From contig PLXI01000277.1 of NCBI GenBank assembly GCA_003151375.1, positions 1 to 7,385 of the forward strand: 7,385 nt of DNA, in the 5' to 3' direction. Position numbers and translations under genes: made by a program. This stretch comes from Hyphomicrobiales bacterium. Lineage in GTDB: Bacteria > Pseudomonadota > Alphaproteobacteria > Rhizobiales > Aestuariivirgaceae. The notes beneath the pieces are model-generated. The model was not told the origin of the DNA, did no database searches, and saw only the letters and a list, made by a program, of their open reading frames with translations. Positions within the stretch are counted from its first letter, which is position 1. Each line of letters opens with the position of its first letter. Of the stretch, positions 6,668 to 7,385 are shown piece after piece.

Positions 6668-6695
6668 AAAAAGCCGCCAGTTTCTGGCGGCTTTT
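6668..6695. terminator. Bidirectional rho-independent terminator
   Basis: Perfect stem GCCGCCAG (6673-6680) / CTGGCGGC (6684-6691) with a TTT loop, flanked by AAAAA on the left and TTTT on the right, so the stem extends to 12 bp. Read on +, it ends the small secreted protein gene (stop at 6644). Read on -, it has a five-T tail and ends the 48-aa membrane protein gene (stop at 6719). It separates the two convergent small genes. Confidence 0.9.
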
Positions 6696-6718
6696 CAAAT
6701 TCAACTCGAAATCAATTA

Positions 6719-6865
6719 TTACTTGGCAATTTCCGCCGCTTGGACATTCATGGCGTGAACGGCCGTGAAACCTGCAAGAGCACCTGTCACAATTGTCAAA
6801 CCCACGAGAGCCACCAACACGCGACGTAAAAACTTTACGTCTGCTGTAACCGTTGTTCCGTTCAT
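6719..6865 (-). CDS. 48-aa single-helix membrane protein, unrecognised
   Basis: A short reading frame of 48 codons plus TAA, starting at the ATG at 6865. AGGGG (6875-6871) lies 5 nt upstream as ribosome binding site, and the bidirectional terminator begins 24 nt after the stop. The product has a short polar N-terminus with a positive cluster (VKFLRR, 10-15), then one hydrophobic segment VLVALVGLTIVTGALAGFTAV (16-36), and a short tail HAMNVQAAEIAK. By the positive-inside rule the N-terminus would be cytoplasmic. Read differently, FTAVHA could be a signal-peptidase site, but that would leave only about 11 residues, so a membrane microprotein is more likely. It lies 152 bp downstream of leuC on the same strand. 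A weak promoter-like pair, TTGGCG (6961-6956) and TACTCT (6938-6933) with 17 bp spacing, might serve it. No function can be assigned. Confidence 0.68.
   Translation of the reverse strand: MNGTTVTADVKFLRRVLVALVGLTIVTGALAGFTAVHAMNVQAAEIAK
6823..6841. repeat. 8-bp perfect inverted repeat inside the 48-aa gene
   Basis: GACGTAAA (6823-6830) and TTTACGTC (6834-6841) around a 3-nt spacer. In the minus-strand mRNA this hairpin begins 25 nt into the coding region (codons 9-15), close enough to the start to affect initiation; it could equally be a protein-binding site or chance. Confidence 0.5.
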
Positions 6866-7017
6866 ATTTGCCCCTGTCTTTTTGACGCTGACCCAAACTT
6901 ACTATTTGAGCTTATCTTGAGAACGTTCATTTAGAGTAAATGGTTTGATTTGCCACGCCAAAGGCTGGGCCTGCCTCGCAAGTGAAGCATTGCAGCTATG
7001 CAAAAAAACTAAGACCT

Positions 7018-7385
7018 CTAAAGGCGAATATCCACAAAATGCCCAGCCAAAGCCGCCGCCGCTGCCATGCGAGGTGACACCAGATGCGTGCGGCCTTTAT
7101 AGCCCTGTCTACCCTCAAAATTTCGGTTTGAGGTGGAAGCGGCACGTTGTTCGGGTTTCAACTGGTCTGGGTTCATGGCGAGGCACATCGAACAGCCAGG
7201 CTCGCGCCATTCAAAGCCCGCAGCTTTGAAAATCTTGTCGAGGCCTTCAGCTTCTGCCTGTTCCTTCACGAGGCCAGAGCCTGGAACGATCATGGCATAA
7301 GCCAAACGCTCAGATACCTTTTTGCCCTGCACCACCTCGGCCACAGCGCGCAAATCTTCAATGCGGCCATTGGTGCATGAACCGA
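7018..7385 (-). CDS. leuC: 3-isopropylmalate dehydratase large subunit (LeuC), C-terminal part; 5' end outside the window
   Basis: The last 121 residues of LeuC, about a quarter of a protein usually near 470 aa; the frame is open to the right edge. LeuC carries the [4Fe-4S] cluster and with LeuD isomerises 2-isopropylmalate to 3-isopropylmalate. All three cluster cysteines of the aconitase family are visible: one in GSCTNGRIEDLR (visible residue 3) and two in EPGCSMCLAMNPD (residues 64 and 67). Other conserved segments are VPGSGLVKEQAEAEGLDKIF (33-52), STSNRNFEGRQG (83-94) and RTHLVSP, ending in AGHFVDIRL before a TAG. A TTG or ATG inside this stretch should not be taken as the start. Its partner leuD lies about 1.8 kb to the left on the same strand. 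No terminator is seen directly after the stop. Confidence 0.97.
   Translation of the reverse strand, partial: GSCTNGRIEDLRAVAEVVQGKKVSERLAYAMIVPGSGLVKEQAEAEGLDKIFKAAGFEWREPGCSMCLAMNPDQLKPEQRAASTSNRNFEGRQGYKGRTHLVSPRMAAAAALAGHFVDIRL

Noticed and set aside
6348..6669. Minus-strand frames of 100-103 codons opposite the small secreted protein gene.
   Set aside because: They are the antisense of a Gly/Tyr-rich coding sequence, cross the terminator stem, and lack start signals. The plus-strand gene explains the openness.
6660..6896. A 78-codon minus-strand frame overlapping the 48-aa gene in another frame.
   Set aside because: Its product is rich in Arg, Lys and Cys with no motif, it reads through the terminator stem, and the 48-aa frame has the better start signals and a sensible membrane segment.
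6862..6930. A 22-codon upstream frame on the minus strand whose TGA overlaps the ATG of the 48-aa gene (ATGA).
   Set aside because: The overlap looks like coupling, but the frame has no ribosome binding site, and the peptide is polar and unremarkable. A 4-nt overlap of this kind is easily chance.
6961..7011. Run of A's near 7003-7010 and the AGGC/GCCT pair near 6962-6976 as a leuC terminator.
   Set aside because: On the minus strand the T-run comes before, not after, the short 4-bp stem, so the order is wrong for an intrinsic terminator.
6945..7229. A 94-codon open frame on the plus strand.
   Set aside because: Most of it lies antisense to leuC, which is unmistakable; the translation resembles no protein and there is no Shine-Dalgarno.
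1..7385. Search for CRISPR repeats, tRNA genes, transposon ends and toxin-antitoxin pairs.
   Set aside because: No regularly spaced repeats, cloverleaf sequence, transposase fragment or paired small ORFs of that type were seen by eye.

Overview
The window looks like ordinary chromosome from an alphaproteobacterium, probably in or near the Rhizobiales (Hyphomicrobiales). This rests on recognised protein families: the short 'type 2' form of ArgC, a FOXRED1-like FAD oxidoreductase, HtpG and LeuC sequences of alphaproteobacterial character, and a small Gly/Tyr-rich secreted protein of a kind common in Rhizobiales. By eye, base composition is near 50% G+C. I see no insertion sequence, phage gene, tRNA, rRNA or CRISPR array.

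Layout, left to right. At 1-1797 (+) lies htpG, missing only its first codons. It meets, stop to stop with one base between, a run of five genes on the minus strand. Read in the direction of transcription (right to left) these are argC (arginine biosynthesis), leuD (leucine biosynthesis), an AEC-family permease, a FOXRED1-like FAD-dependent amine/amino-acid oxidase, and a DUF429 protein. Spacings are 12 nt, 4 nt, a 1-nt TGATG overlap and 19 nt, so the five are very likely one operon. About 180 bp separates argC from a divergent small secreted protein gene (6381-6644, +). That gene shares a bidirectional terminator with a 48-codon, single-helix membrane protein gene on the minus strand (6719-6865). 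Last is the C-terminal quarter of leuC (7018-7385, -), which runs off the right edge.

How the genes fit together. LeuC and LeuD are the two subunits of isopropylmalate isomerase. Here they are about 1.8 kb apart on the same strand, with the two small genes and argC between them. The permease and FAD oxidase are translationally coupled, which suggests a shared substrate, perhaps an N-methylated or D-amino acid or another amine; this is inference. The DUF429 gene is noticeably AT-richer than htpG.

Most notable structure: the argC leader holds three segments in which the middle one can pair with either the upstream or the downstream one. The downstream pairing would occlude the bases just before the argC start codon. 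This has the architecture of a regulatory RNA switch, but only the base pairing is visible here. The second notable item is the 48-aa membrane microprotein gene, which is easily missed because it is so short. Nothing in the window amounts to a clear new defence, mobile or biosynthetic system.
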